A stretch of 64,000 bases of DNA from NCBI GenBank assembly GCA_963711495.1, contig CAVQEK010000004.1:1116001-1180000 (forward strand), given 5' to 3'. This DNA is from CAVQEK01 sp963711495 (GTDB lineage: Bacteria; Bacteroidota; Bacteroidia; Cytophagales; Cyclobacteriaceae). Positions 32,207 to 42,800 of the stretch are shown here, piece by piece. A program made the translations under genes and the position numbers. Each line of letters begins with the position of its first letter. Positions within the stretch are counted from its first letter, which is position 1. The notes below the pieces were generated by a model. The model was not told where the DNA came from. It saw only the letters and a program-made list of their open reading frames with translations, and made no database searches.

Positions 32207-34129
32207 ATGCGATTTTTTATTTTTATTTTTTTTATTTTTTTGGGGGTGGTCTCAACGGCCCAAAATGTGGACAGTTATTCCACCCATTCAAAAAAAGCCA
32301 TTAAATTATATGAGGAGGCCAACCAACTTATTGGTCGACGTCAGTTTCCAGAGGCTATACAGCTTTTGCAACTAGCGGTATCCAAGGATAATGATTTTCT
32401 TGAGGCTCATCTGCGGCTCGCCTTTTGTTATGATTTGCTTCGAAATCCGGATTTGCAAAAATATCACTTGGAACAGGTAGTCCGAATAAGTCCTCAAAAC
32501 CCACGGTACAAAAATGTGTATTATACGCTGGCCCAGGTTTATTTTGAAGAAGGAAGTTACCAAAAGGCGGTACAATGTATGCAGGCGCTAAAAGGATTCA
32601 ATCTGACCAATGAAAAGATGATTGGCCAAATCAACAAATTGGAGAACAACCTTCAATTTGCCGTTGAAGGCATTAAAAATCCAGTAGATATACATCCTGT
32701 GCCCCTGCCGCCGGTTATCAATGCCTTTGCCTTGCAGTACTTTCCGGTTCTCACCGCCGACGAAAATTCTATATTCTTCACAAGGAGAAATGGCTTTTCA
32801 TTCTATGATGATGAAGACATATATATGAGTCGCAAAGATAATAATGGCCAATGGACCAAGCCGGAGTCTATTTCACCAAGCATCAATTCTGACTATAATG
32901 AAGGAACTTGTACCATTTCTGCTGATGGAAGGATTTTAATTTTCACTACTTGTGAAGGGAGAAAAGGATATGGAAGTTGTGATCTGTATATTTCGTATCG
33001 AATTGGAGATTCCTGGTCTGTTCCCAAAAATCTTGGGGCAAACATCAATTCACGGGCCTGGGAATCCCAGCCATCTTTGTCGGCTGATGGCCGGGAGTTG
33101 TTTTTTGTATCAGACCGGGCTGAAGGTTTGGGTAAACGCGATATATGGATGTCAAAAACCGATGAGGAAGGCAAATGGATGAAAGCCTGGAATCTGGGAC
33201 CTCAGATTAATACGCCTGACGACGAAGTATCTCCATTCATTCATGTAAATGGGACCTCATTGTTCTTTGCCTCAAAGGGTTATCCGGGTTTTGGCGGGTT
33301 CGACATTTACAAGTCTGAAAGAACTGCTGATGGCTGGTCTAAACCTGAGAACATCGGTTACCCCCTCAACACGCATGACGACCAGGTATCTTTGTTTATT
33401 TCAGCCAATGGTAAAACCGGATACTATTCTTATGAAGAGCGTCTTTCGGAAGGCAAGTCAAAAAGCCTGCTCTATAAATTCACCTTTCCTGAAAATCACT
33501 TATTAGTCCGGGAAACGAGTTATGTAAAAGGAAATGTCTTTGACAAAGAAACCAAAAAGCCCCTCGAGGCCAAGGTAGAACTTCACAATCTTGAAACAAA
33601 AATAGTACTCAATGTATTCCAGTCTGACCCATTAACCGGGGAATATTATTCAGTACTAAACCAGGGTGGAAAATATGCGCTTTATGTAGAGAGTCCTGGA
33701 TATTTATTCGAAAGCCGTTACTTCAACTACACGGATTCAATTGTTAATAAGCCATTGATCATTGATTTTTATTTGAAGCCGATCAAGTCGGGATTGTCTA
33801 CGGCTTTAAACAATATCTTTTTCGACTTTGACAAATATGATTTGAAGGAAGAGTCGATTACCGAACTGGAGAAAATGATCGACTTCTTTAATACCAATCC
33901 GGATGTGAAGGTGGAAATTGCCGGTCATACTGATGATAAGGGTGGAGAAGCTTACAATCAGGAACTGTCAGAACGACGTGCCAAATCGGTTTATGACTAC
34001 CTCATTAGTCATGGAGTTGATTCTGAAAAATTATCTTACAAGGGGTACGGAGAAACACAACCTTTGCTTCCAAACACTTCTGAATCCAACCGCGAACAGA
34101 ATAGAAGAATTGAATTTGTCATAAAATAG
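32207..34129 (+). CDS. PorE-like outer membrane protein: TPR, PD40 propeller, regulatory domain, OmpA
   Basis: A 640-residue exported protein (signal peptide ending near STAQN). Order of domains: TPR-like helices about 20-150; PD40/WD40-like beta-propeller repeats about 170-440 (repeats of LSADGRELFFVSDRAEGLG type); a carboxypeptidase-regulatory-like Ig domain about 445-535 (VKGNVFDKETKKPLEAKVEL); and an OmpA C-terminal peptidoglycan-binding domain about 540-640 (IFFDFDKYDLKEES, IAGHTDDKGG, ELSERRAKSVYDYL). This is the exact layout of PorE, a type IX secretion and gliding component that ties the machinery to peptidoglycan. Paralogues with this layout are common, so PorE itself is not certain. 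It is tightly linked to queE. Confidence 0.8.
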   Translation: MRFFIFIFFIFLGVVSTAQNVDSYSTHSKKAIKLYEEANQLIGRRQFPEAIQLLQLAVSKDNDFLEAHLRLAFCYDLLRNPDLQKYHLEQVVRISPQNPRYKNVYYTLAQVYFEEGSYQKAVQCMQALKGFNLTNEKMIGQINKLENNLQFAVEGIKNPVDIHPVPLPPVINAFALQYFPVLTADENSIFFTRRNGFSFYDDEDIYMSRKDNNGQWTKPESISPSINSDYNEGTCTISADGRILIFTTCEGRKGYGSCDLYISYRIGDSWSVPKNLGANINSRAWESQPSLSADGRELFFVSDRAEGLGKRDIWMSKTDEEGKWMKAWNLGPQINTPDDEVSPFIHVNGTSLFFASKGYPGFGGFDIYKSERTADGWSKPENIGYPLNTHDDQVSLFISANGKTGYYSYEERLSEGKSKSLLYKFTFPENHLLVRETSYVKGNVFDKETKKPLEAKVELHNLETKIVLNVFQSDPLTGEYYSVLNQGGKYALYVESPGYLFESRYFNYTDSIVNKPLIIDFYLKPIKSGLSTALNNIFFDFDKYDLKEESITELEKMIDFFNTNPDVKVEIAGHTDDKGGEAYNQELSERRAKSVYDYLISHGVDSEKLSYKGYGETQPLLPNTSESNREQNRRIEFVIK

Positions 34130-34463
34130 TACCATTCACAGAATATTATTTTACAAAATGGGTTCTTGGAAAAATTATATTTCATAAATCATCAAAACCA
34201 TATAAAATACAATTCAAAACGGAGTCGTTACAAATGAAATTCTTAAAATTCTGCATCAATAATTTGGAAATTCAAATCTATTAGCAATTTTTCAAAAGAA
34301 TATGATAACCTAACCCTGGTTTTATTAATTTTTTATTAAAATTACCAATTGCTACCTCTATTGTATAAAAATCCTATTTTGTTTCTTTTATTACTTTAAA
34401 ATTTTACATTTGCGCTTATCTAGCAGAAGTATTTTAATTATTTCTAACCTTAACTTAAGTAAT
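34130..34463. other. AT-rich intergenic region upstream of susC
   Basis: A 334-base AT-rich stretch without a credible reading frame. It holds the probable susC promoter near its end. I see no terminator hairpin after the PorE-like gene and no regulator or anti-sigma gene, which often accompany susCD loci. Confidence 0.5.
34378..34412 (+). promoter_or_regulatory. Probable promoter of susCD
   Basis: TTTG at 34378-34381 and TACATTTG at 34405-34412 match the phylum consensus, with a 23-base spacer at the long end of the tolerated range. It predicts a leader of about 45 bases before ATG 34464. Confidence 0.45.
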
Positions 34464-37400
34464 ATGAAGAGGATTCTACTTGTTAGTTTCATGCTCGTGC
34501 TATCGGCCTATTCGATAGCTTGGGCTCAAAGAACTGTAACGGGAGCAGTTACAGGGCAGGAAGATGGCACACCGATTCCAGGTGTGAATGTGGTATTGAA
34601 AGGAACGACCATTGGTACAGTTACCGATATCGATGGAAAATATCAGATAGACGTTCCCCAATCCGGAGGTACCCTTGTTTTTTCATTTATTGGACTTACT
34701 ACCGAAGAAGTTGAGATCGGCAATCAGTCGGTGATCAACATGGTGATGATTGCTGACCTGAAGCAACTCACAGAAGTGGTTGTAACTGCCTTGGGTATCA
34801 ATCGTGAGGAACGTTCGCTCGGATATGCTGTTCAGGAAATCAGTGGTGATGAAGTGAATACTGTAAAAAGTGATAACTTTATTAATTCATTGTCAGGCAA
34901 GATTGCAGGTGTAAACATTAAATCCAATGGTAACATGGGTGGGTCTACCAACATTGTTATCCGTGGTGCGAAATCTTTATACCAATCAAATCAGGCACTT
35001 TTTGTTGTAGATGGTGTTCCTATCGATAATTCCAACACCAACAATGAAGGTCAGTTATCCGGTAGAAGTGGTTACGATTACGGTAATTTCGCTGCAGATA
35101 TTAATCCCAATGACATTGCTTCGATCAGTGTATTAAAAGGTGCGGCAGCTACGGCCCTTTATGGGTCCCGTGCTTCCAATGGCGTTATCATGATCACGAC
35201 CAAAAAAGGATCCGAAACACCTGGTAAAAAATTGGGTGTTAATATCAGTTCGAATGTTACATTGGGTGTTGTTGACAAAAGCACATTTCCAACCTATCAG
35301 CAAAGTTATGGTGGTGGATATGGGCCGTTTTACAGTGATGGATCGCATCCCGGATTGGAACAATATGCCGATGTGAATGGGGATGGGACGCTTGATCTGA
35401 CCGTACCTTATTACGAAGACGCTTCTTACGGTGAAAAATTTGATCCGAGTTTGATGGTATATCAATGGGATGCATTCATTCCTGAATCATCAAATTTTGG
35501 GAAAGCAACCCCTTGGGTGGCAGGGAAAAATGGTCCCATATCATTTTTTAATACTTCAAAATCTTTAACAAATAGTGTCGATATCTCTGGAGGAACTGAT
35601 AAATCAAGTTTCAGATTGGGATATACCAATCAAACATTTAATGGGGTAATGCCCAACAGTTCCCTGGTTAAAAACAATGTAACACTCAATGGTTCCTGGG
35701 AAATTTTAAAGGGCTTAAAGGCATCAGCCTCTGCCACTTATATGAATGAAAATGCGGTTGGACGTAACTCTACCGGTTATAGTGATAATATTCTTTCCTC
35801 TTTCCGTCAATGGTTCGAAGTAAATGTTGACATCAAAGCGCAAGAAGAAATGTTCAGTAAAACCGGCCGTAATGCTACCTGGAACAGGGTGGCCTGGGAT
35901 GATGGAACACCAGCCTATTGGGACAATCCTTATTGGATCCGTTATAAAAATTATGAATCAGATAACCGCGACCGTTTACTCGGATATGCACAATTGGACT
36001 GGGAAGCCACCAAGTGGTTGAGTTTCATGGGCCGTCTTTCAGTTGATACTTATAGCCATTTGGAAGAAGAAAGAAAAGCAGTAGGATCAGTTTCCGGAGA
36101 ACTTGGTGTTGATCGCCCGGATGTAACGTCCGGATATTCTCGGCTTACCAGGAATTATCTGGAAACCAACTTTGATTTTATGGCGAAATTCAATAAAGAT
36201 TTAAGCCAAAACTTTAATTTATCGGCTTTAGTAGGTACAAATATTCGTCGCTCCAAAGTTGACCAGGTATTTGCTTCTACCAATGGTGGCCTCATCGTGC
36301 CTGATATCTATGCATTGAGTAATAGTTTGGATCCCCAGTTACCGCCGGAAGAAAGATATCAACAGATTGGTGTAAACGGATTTTTCGCCAATGCAACACT
36401 GGGTTATAAGAGCTTTTTGTACCTTGATGGTTCTTTCCGACAAGATATCTCTTCAACCTTGCCAAGTGACAATTGGGCATACAATTACCCATCAATCACT
36501 GGCACCTTTATATTTTCAGAACTCATGAGTGCCAACTGGTTATCATTAGGCAAGATTCGTTTGAATTATGCCGAAGTAGGTAGTGGCGCTCCATGGGGCA
36601 GTGTAATAGATACCTATACATTAAAGGCGCCATTTAGTGGAAATGCCATTGTATCTGTCGACAACACCAAGAATAACGAAAACCTTAAACCAGAAAGAAC
36701 AAAGAGTTTGGAAGCTGGTTTACAGATGAATTTTGTCGACAACCGCCTTGGCATTGACTTGTCATTCTATAAAACCAACACAGTTGATCTGATTACACCA
36801 ATTTCAGTGTCATTTGCCACTGGATATAGCTACCGGTATTTGAATGCGGGTGAATTGGAAAATAGAGGCGTCGAATTGACTTTGAACGCAACGCCTGTAA
36901 AATTGAGTAATTTTAGTTGGGATATTTCTGTGAACTGGTCAAAAAACCAGAATAAAGTAATTTCACTTGCCGAAGGTTTAAAAAATCTCCCTCTTGATAA
37001 TGGATTACAGGGTGGGGTTTCCGTCAATGCTCGTATAGGTGAACCTTACGGCGCGATCCAGGGAACAGATTATGTTTATCTTAACGGAAGACCGGTCGTT
37101 AAATCGAATGGCTATTATCAGTTATCATCCACTTCTGATGTTGTCATCGGTAATGTTAATCCGGATTGGCTGGGAGGCATCAACAATGTTTTCCGTTATA
37201 AGAATGTGTTAACATTCAGTTTCCTGATTGATATCCAGCATGGTGGAGATGTATTCTCTTTGGATCAATGGTATGGCCAGGGAACAGGCCTGTATCCTGA
37301 AACGGTATTTACCAATGACTTGGGCAATCCGGTTCGATCTGCAGTTGATGATGGTGGTGGATTAATTCTCAATGGCGTACAAGCTGATGGTTCTGAAAAT

Positions 37401-37718
37401 CAGGTAAGAATAGAAGGAGGGGATTATCGCTGGGCCGGATGGGCAAGTAATCCGAATTCAGCTTTTGTATACGATGCATCTTATGTAAAACTGCGCGAAG
37501 TAAGACTGACCTATAACCTTCCGACTTCATTGTTGCAAAATATTTCAGTTTATAAGGCTTCACTTAGTTTTGTTGGTTCCAATTTGTGGATCATACAAAA
37601 AAATCTCCCATACTCTGATCCTGAAGCCGGACAAAGCTCAGGAAACATCCAGGGATGGCAGAGTGGTGTCATGCCATCGATTAAAAATTACGGATTTACC
37701 CTTAACGTACAATTCTAA
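34464..37718 (+). CDS. SusC/RagA family TonB-linked outer membrane transporter
   Basis: A 1084-residue TonB-dependent transporter starting at ATG 34464 (MKRILLVSFMLVLSAYSIAWA signal peptide); the frame extends 18 codons upstream but has no signal there. After the signal comes a carboxypeptidase-regulatory-like domain (about 22-100, GVNVVLKGTTIGTVTDIDG), the plug domain (about 105-220, with SGKIAGVNI, VVDGVPIDNSN and LKGAAATALYGSRASNGVI), and the 22-strand barrel ending in an aromatic residue (LNVQF). It pairs with the lipoprotein encoded 12 bases downstream to import oligomers. No polysaccharide-degrading enzyme is nearby, so the substrate cannot be predicted. Confidence 0.93.
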   Translation: MKRILLVSFMLVLSAYSIAWAQRTVTGAVTGQEDGTPIPGVNVVLKGTTIGTVTDIDGKYQIDVPQSGGTLVFSFIGLTTEEVEIGNQSVINMVMIADLKQLTEVVVTALGINREERSLGYAVQEISGDEVNTVKSDNFINSLSGKIAGVNIKSNGNMGGSTNIVIRGAKSLYQSNQALFVVDGVPIDNSNTNNEGQLSGRSGYDYGNFAADINPNDIASISVLKGAAATALYGSRASNGVIMITTKKGSETPGKKLGVNISSNVTLGVVDKSTFPTYQQSYGGGYGPFYSDGSHPGLEQYADVNGDGTLDLTVPYYEDASYGEKFDPSLMVYQWDAFIPESSNFGKATPWVAGKNGPISFFNTSKSLTNSVDISGGTDKSSFRLGYTNQTFNGVMPNSSLVKNNVTLNGSWEILKGLKASASATYMNENAVGRNSTGYSDNILSSFRQWFEVNVDIKAQEEMFSKTGRNATWNRVAWDDGTPAYWDNPYWIRYKNYESDNRDRLLGYAQLDWEATKWLSFMGRLSVDTYSHLEEERKAVGSVSGELGVDRPDVTSGYSRLTRNYLETNFDFMAKFNKDLSQNFNLSALVGTNIRRSKVDQVFASTNGGLIVPDIYALSNSLDPQLPPEERYQQIGVNGFFANATLGYKSFLYLDGSFRQDISSTLPSDNWAYNYPSITGTFIFSELMSANWLSLGKIRLNYAEVGSGAPWGSVIDTYTLKAPFSGNAIVSVDNTKNNENLKPERTKSLEAGLQMNFVDNRLGIDLSFYKTNTVDLITPISVSFATGYSYRYLNAGELENRGVELTLNATPVKLSNFSWDISVNWSKNQNKVISLAEGLKNLPLDNGLQGGVSVNARIGEPYGAIQGTDYVYLNGRPVVKSNGYYQLSSTSDVVIGNVNPDWLGGINNVFRYKNVLTFSFLIDIQHGGDVFSLDQWYGQGTGLYPETVFTNDLGNPVRSAVDDGGGLILNGVQADGSENQVRIEGGDYRWAGWASNPNSAFVYDASYVKLREVRLTYNLPTSLLQNISVYKASLSFVGSNLWIIQKNLPYSDPEAGQSSGNIQGWQSGVMPSIKNYGFTLNVQF

Positions 37719-37730
37719 AATTAGAACGCA

Positions 37731-39197
37731 ATGAAAAATAAATATATCGTAATAATAACCTTGATTGCTTTCTTGTCAGCTTGCACCAATCATTTTGAGG
37801 ATTTTAACACAGACAAGAAAAACCCGACCGCTGTTCAGGGTGAGGGACTGTTTAGCAATGCCCAAAAAGCATTAGTCGATCAGATTACAACGGCGAATGT
37901 AAATGAAAATGTGTTCAGGCTTTTTGCCCAATATTGGACAGAAACGACCTATACCGATGAAGCGAATTATGATATCGTCAATCGAACGATTGCGGATTAT
38001 CAATTTCGTGTTTATTACCGGGATATATTGAAAGATTTGAATGAGGCAGCAAAACTGATTGCAGATGAGGAAGTAGCGCCGGTCAACAATGCCCAGACCC
38101 AAGATGATGTGAACAATAAGTTGCATATCATTGATTTGATGGAGGTTTATGCATATCAGAGCCTGGTAGATATCTTTGGTGATGTACCGTATAGCGAATC
38201 AATGGATATTAATAATTTACTTCCTGTTTATGATGATGGAATGACCATTTACAAGGATTTAATCCAGCGTGTTGATGCTGATTTGGCCGGCTTAAAAGAT
38301 ACGGGTAATGATGGTTTCGGAAGTGCGGATTTGATCTATGGTGGTGATATTGCCGCCTGGAAAAAATTCGGTAATTCCTTAAAGATTAAATTGGGCATTA
38401 CCATTGCGGATGCTGATGCAACATTGGCAAAGTCAACCATTGAATCGGCCGTTAACGGAGCATTTAAATCTAATGATGACAATGCCATGTTTTATTATCT
38501 TGGAGCTACGCCAAATACCAATCAAATTTATGCTGAATTGATATTAACCGGTCGTCACGATTTCGTTGGGGCCAACACCATCATCGATATCATGAATGAA
38601 TTGAATGATCCCAGGCGCGCGGCATATTTCACCATGACGGATACATCTTCTGAAACGGGAGTAGAAAAGTTGGCTTATGTCGGTGGCTCATATGGAGAAA
38701 GCAGCCCATTTGCGCAATATTCTCATATTTCTGATGAAATACAGACGCCTGATTTCCCAGGTACAATACTTACTTATGATGAAGTATTATTCTATCTTGC
38801 TGAAGCCGCCCAAAGAGGGATGTCTGTAGGTGAAACGGCAGAAAATCTTTATAATGAAGCCATTACCGCGTCATTCGATTTTTGGGGAGTTCCGGACGCC
38901 GATACCTACATTGCCAGTGCTGATGTTGCTTATGATGCGGCAAGCTGGAAAGAAAAAATTGGTACCCAGGCGTGGTTGGCATTTTACAATCGCGGTTTAG
39001 TGGGATACAATGAATGGAGAAGAATGGATTATCCGGCATTTAACATTCCGCCTTCGATTGATGATCCAAGCCAGATTCCTACAAGATTCACTTATCCGGT
39101 AAATGAACAAACATTGAATGCGGACAATTATGCGAGTGCCGCTTCAGCCATAGGCAGTGATGAACTTACCACAAAGCTGTTCTGGGATAAACATTAG
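37731..39197 (+). CDS. SusD/RagB-family nutrient-binding lipoprotein (SusD-like_2 type)
   Basis: A 488-residue outer membrane lipoprotein. The signal ends FLSACTNHFEDFNTDKKNPT, with the lipid-anchored Cys near residue 18; the DFNTDKKNPT stretch after it is the typical start of SusD-like lipoproteins. Helical TPR-like segments follow (VYAYQSLVDIFGDVPYSESM near 139-158) and the C-terminal region has FYNRGLVGYNEWRRMDYP. This belongs to the second SusD group, which often sits with peptide or oligosaccharide transporters. It forms the extracellular lid on the SusC barrel. A strong terminator follows, so susCD is a two-gene operon. Confidence 0.92.
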   Translation: MKNKYIVIITLIAFLSACTNHFEDFNTDKKNPTAVQGEGLFSNAQKALVDQITTANVNENVFRLFAQYWTETTYTDEANYDIVNRTIADYQFRVYYRDILKDLNEAAKLIADEEVAPVNNAQTQDDVNNKLHIIDLMEVYAYQSLVDIFGDVPYSESMDINNLLPVYDDGMTIYKDLIQRVDADLAGLKDTGNDGFGSADLIYGGDIAAWKKFGNSLKIKLGITIADADATLAKSTIESAVNGAFKSNDDNAMFYYLGATPNTNQIYAELILTGRHDFVGANTIIDIMNELNDPRRAAYFTMTDTSSETGVEKLAYVGGSYGESSPFAQYSHISDEIQTPDFPGTILTYDEVLFYLAEAAQRGMSVGETAENLYNEAITASFDFWGVPDADTYIASADVAYDAASWKEKIGTQAWLAFYNRGLVGYNEWRRMDYPAFNIPPSIDDPSQIPTRFTYPVNEQTLNADNYASAASAIGSDELTTKLFWDKH

Positions 39198-39225
39198 GAG
39201 TACAAACTGATTAGTAATAGCACTA

Positions 39226-39260
39226 AAAGCTGCCTCAATTGTTTGGGGCAGCTTTTTTTA
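39226..39260 (+). terminator. Strong Rho-independent terminator of susCD
   Basis: Perfect 10-bp stem AAAAGCTGCC (39226-39235) with GGCAGCTTTT (39248-39257), extendable by two pairs, followed by a continuing T run to 39260. Confidence 0.85.
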
Positions 39261-39379
39261 TTGTACCGACTCCATAAAAAGAAACCAAACTGGAATTCAT
39301 ATTGTATAGAATGGTATTTAACGAAGAGAGAAATTTGGAGGACAAATCAACGTTTTATTTAGGTGAAAAAGTCGAGATG

Positions 39380-39387
39380 TAATTTTG
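39380..39387 (+). promoter_or_regulatory. Possible -7 box before the small lipoprotein gene
   Basis: TAATTTTG matches TAnnTTTG. It would start transcription near 39394, after the first possible start codon (GTG 39363) and before the second (GTG 39411), which supports the later start. No -33 TTTG is at the expected spacing. Confidence 0.35.
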
Positions 39388-39410
39388 ATAAGAACGTATA
39401 CTTTGATTCG

Positions 39411-39812
39411 GTGAAAGTTCGTTTAATCATCATAATCTTTTTAATATTGTCTTCCTGTACTATTACAAGGAAGCAGAAACAGCCTACATACCAGGAAATA
39501 TCCGCGAAATATTTAGGGGGAAATTCAAATATTACGATGAACGCATCGGGACAATATGCCTTATGTCAAAAGAAAGTGAATTTACCCCAACAGGGTAATG
39601 GTTATGTGTTGAAATTTATTATTCTGGAGTCTAAAACCGGAATGGAAATTTACCGGGACAGTGTAGTGAATGGGGATGTCAGTTGGGTTGATGATTATGT
39701 TATTCAGGTAAAAGCACAGAAAGGTGTATTGGACAGAAATTATTCTTCTGATGCTGTCTATTATTACGATATCATAAAAAAACAAAAAATATTGAACGAA
39801 AAGAATGAATAA
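39411..39812 (+). CDS. Small lipoprotein of unknown function
   Basis: A 133-residue protein if it starts at GTG 39411, giving a textbook lipoprotein signal (VKVRLIIIIFLILSSC, Cys near residue 16). GTG 39363 would add 16 residues and bury the signal. After the Cys, the mature part is a compact domain of about 110 residues with alternating strands (YVLKFIILESKTGMEIYRD; SWVDDYVIQVKA) and no motif I recognise. Its stop codon is directly followed by the ATG of the giant BNR-repeat protein with no gap, so the two are surely co-expressed and the lipoprotein may assist or anchor that exported protein (inference). Confidence 0.6.
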   Translation: MKVRLIIIIFLILSSCTITRKQKQPTYQEISAKYLGGNSNITMNASGQYALCQKKVNLPQQGNGYVLKFIILESKTGMEIYRDSVVNGDVSWVDDYVIQVKAQKGVLDRNYSSDAVYYYDIIKKQKILNEKNE

Positions 39813-42800
39813 ATGAAAAGGGTGACAATTCTTGTTTCCATAATTTTCCTGGTATTTATCGGGGGTTTATACTTTTTTGCTTTCAATCCTAATGTTCAGA
39901 ATGATGGCCAGATAATTCATAGATCAAAGAAGTTGATGAATGAAGATCAGGACCGTAAAGACTTTGAGGCATTCGATGAGGAGGAGGAAGAACATGAATT
40001 TGATCAACCCAATTTGTTTATGGACTATGAAATTGGGATCAGAACCCGATATGGCGAAAGTGGGCCTCAATATGCACCCGATCAGGTGATTCATGAATTG
40101 CAAAAAGCAAAATCCTCACCTCTGTATCAATCATTGAAAGCCGCCAGAACCACTGCGCTGGATTGGGCCCAGCGGGGACCTGCCAATGTGCCTGGCCGAA
40201 CGCGCGCTCTGATTATCCTCCCTCAGGATGTCACACACAACACCTGGGTTGCCGGCGGTGTTGGAGGAGGCATTTGGAAGACCAATGATGGCGGTACTAC
40301 CTGGCAGTTCAAAACACCAAATTTACCATCCATGGCTATTTCCTGGCTGGCTTTATGTAAAAATCAGCCGGATATAATGTATGCATCCACCGGCGAAACC
40401 ATTGGCGGCGGGGTTGGTCTGGTGGGAAAAGGTTTATTAAAATCCACCGACGGTGGAGAAACATGGAATCAGTTGTCTTCGACAGCGGCCAGTGAAGATT
40501 TTACTTACATCAATAGGGTTACCGTGGCCCCTGATAATCCTGACTTATTATTCATTTGTACCTCTTATGGTCAGTGGCAAAAAAACCGGCTGTCAAAAAT
40601 CTTTAGGTCAACGGATGGTGGTACGAATTGGCAGGAAGTGTACCATAATAATGATTTCATCTATCAAATTATAGGAAATCCCCGGAACTTTAAAACAATA
40701 TATGCCACGGTTTGGGGCCAAGGTGTTGTCAAAACAATTGACGGCGGAGATACCTGGATAAGTGCTTCTAATGGTATGAAACAGATCTTGTCACGGGTGG
40801 AAATCAATATAGCGGCAACCGATACCGCCAGGCTATATGCTTCTGTAGTCGGGAATTTTTCTGGCGGCGGGGCTGATTTATATGTGAGTAAGGACGCTGC
40901 TAAGACCTGGAACCTGGTCAATCAGAATTATGCTGGCAATCAAATCGATTTTTTAGGCGGTCAGGGTGATTACGATAATATTGTGATGGTAAACCCCTAC
41001 AATGAGGATGAAGTTTACTATGGGGGCGTTAATCTCTGGAAAACAAACATTACCCAACAAACATCCAGCATTAAGGATACTCAGTTGAACGTATCATTCT
41101 TTCAAGCACAAAATACTATTTGGGATTTAATCAATTTTGGAGGAAACTCATACAATGGGAAGATTGATGCCAATATGAATTCTGGTATCGACACTTTAAA
41201 TAATATTGCCGTGATCACCGGTCCGGGGATTTCTCAGAAGGCATATCGATTTACCGTGAATAAACAGGGGGCAGGAGTTCCGGATAATGAGTATTCCTAC
41301 CAGGATTATGTGGATATTCCAATACAGGTTTGGGATCTGGGCCATCACAGACAATTAATGGTTTCGTTCCGGGACCAACAGGAAGATGGTACATTTAATC
41401 TCATTTCCGAATCCCTGGACAGTACCAATACCGCCAGTGATAGTCGGGAATATTTATTTATCCATGCTGTAAATTATTCCGATACCCCCGATACGCACAT
41501 CGCCCGTAATGGTGGCTCAAATACAGGACAAAACTTCCGGCAGTTATATTTCTTTTGGCCGGTTCTGAATTCCGGAACCACCTGGAATCCGCCTAACCTG
41601 GCAATAGACAGTATGAAAATAAATTTTCAACGGGTCCTTTTAGTTCGATATAATGGTGAATTGACCAATGTTTCTGATGCTTACTTGCAGTATGATTCCA
41701 TCAATTCTCAATTTGGCAAATCGTTTCCGTACAGTTTTCATCCCGATCATCACAATCTTGTTGCTATTGATGAGAATTCCACTCAAAAAACTTTCCGAAT
41801 TGTAGATTGCAGTGATGGAGGAATTTATATATCCAACATTTCCAGTACGCCAGGCACTAAAGATAATGATTGGACTTTCGTAGGTTTCGGTTATAACACA
41901 GGTCAATTTTATAGTGCAGACAAAAAACATAACGGTGATCAATATATTGGCGGATTGCAGGATAACGGCACCTGGATTTCTCCTGATAATATTTCTGCCA
42001 GTGAGCAAACCAATTACAACCTGGCCATTGGCGGTGACGGTTTTGACGCCATCTGGAATTATAGCGATTCCAACAAGATTATAGGAAGTTCACAGTTCAA
42101 TGCATTTTTAAACACCAAAGACGGGGGAAAAACATGGAATGATGCAGGTAAAAATATTGGTGGGACCAAGCCATTTTTTTCAAAATTAGCCAATTCAAAC
42201 AGTAAACCGGATGTGTTATTTACTGTGAGTTCAAAAGGTGTATATCGTTCGGAGGATTTTGGCGATTCCTGGCAATTGACCTCTATTTCCACCAACTGGG
42301 GGTTCTCCAATTTTGTAGATGTGAAAGTATCACTGGCGAACAGTGACATTGTCTGGGCGGGTTCCGGCATGTCACCAACCACTAAGATTTTCGTTTCTGC
42401 CGATGGTGGAACATCTTTTCATGCCACTGCTAATTTTGCAGGGGAAACACTCGGAAATATATCAGGGCTTGCAACGCATCCCACCAAAGATTCTACGGCT
42501 TTTGCATTATTTTCCTTTTCACACGGACCTAAAATATTGCGGACCAATGATTTGGGGCAAACATGGGAAGATATCACCGGATTTAATGGCCAACAAACCA
42601 GCAGCAATGGATTTCCGGATGTGGCGGTGTATTGCTTGCTGGTTCGCCCCGATGAACCCAATGTGCTTTGGGCGGGCACTGAAATTGGCATTTTCGAATC
42701 ACTGGATGACGGCCAGACCTGGTCATTTCTGGATAGTGGTTTGGGAGCAACCGCGGTTTGGGATATGAAAGTAGTAGATGACCAGGTGGTAATTGCCACA

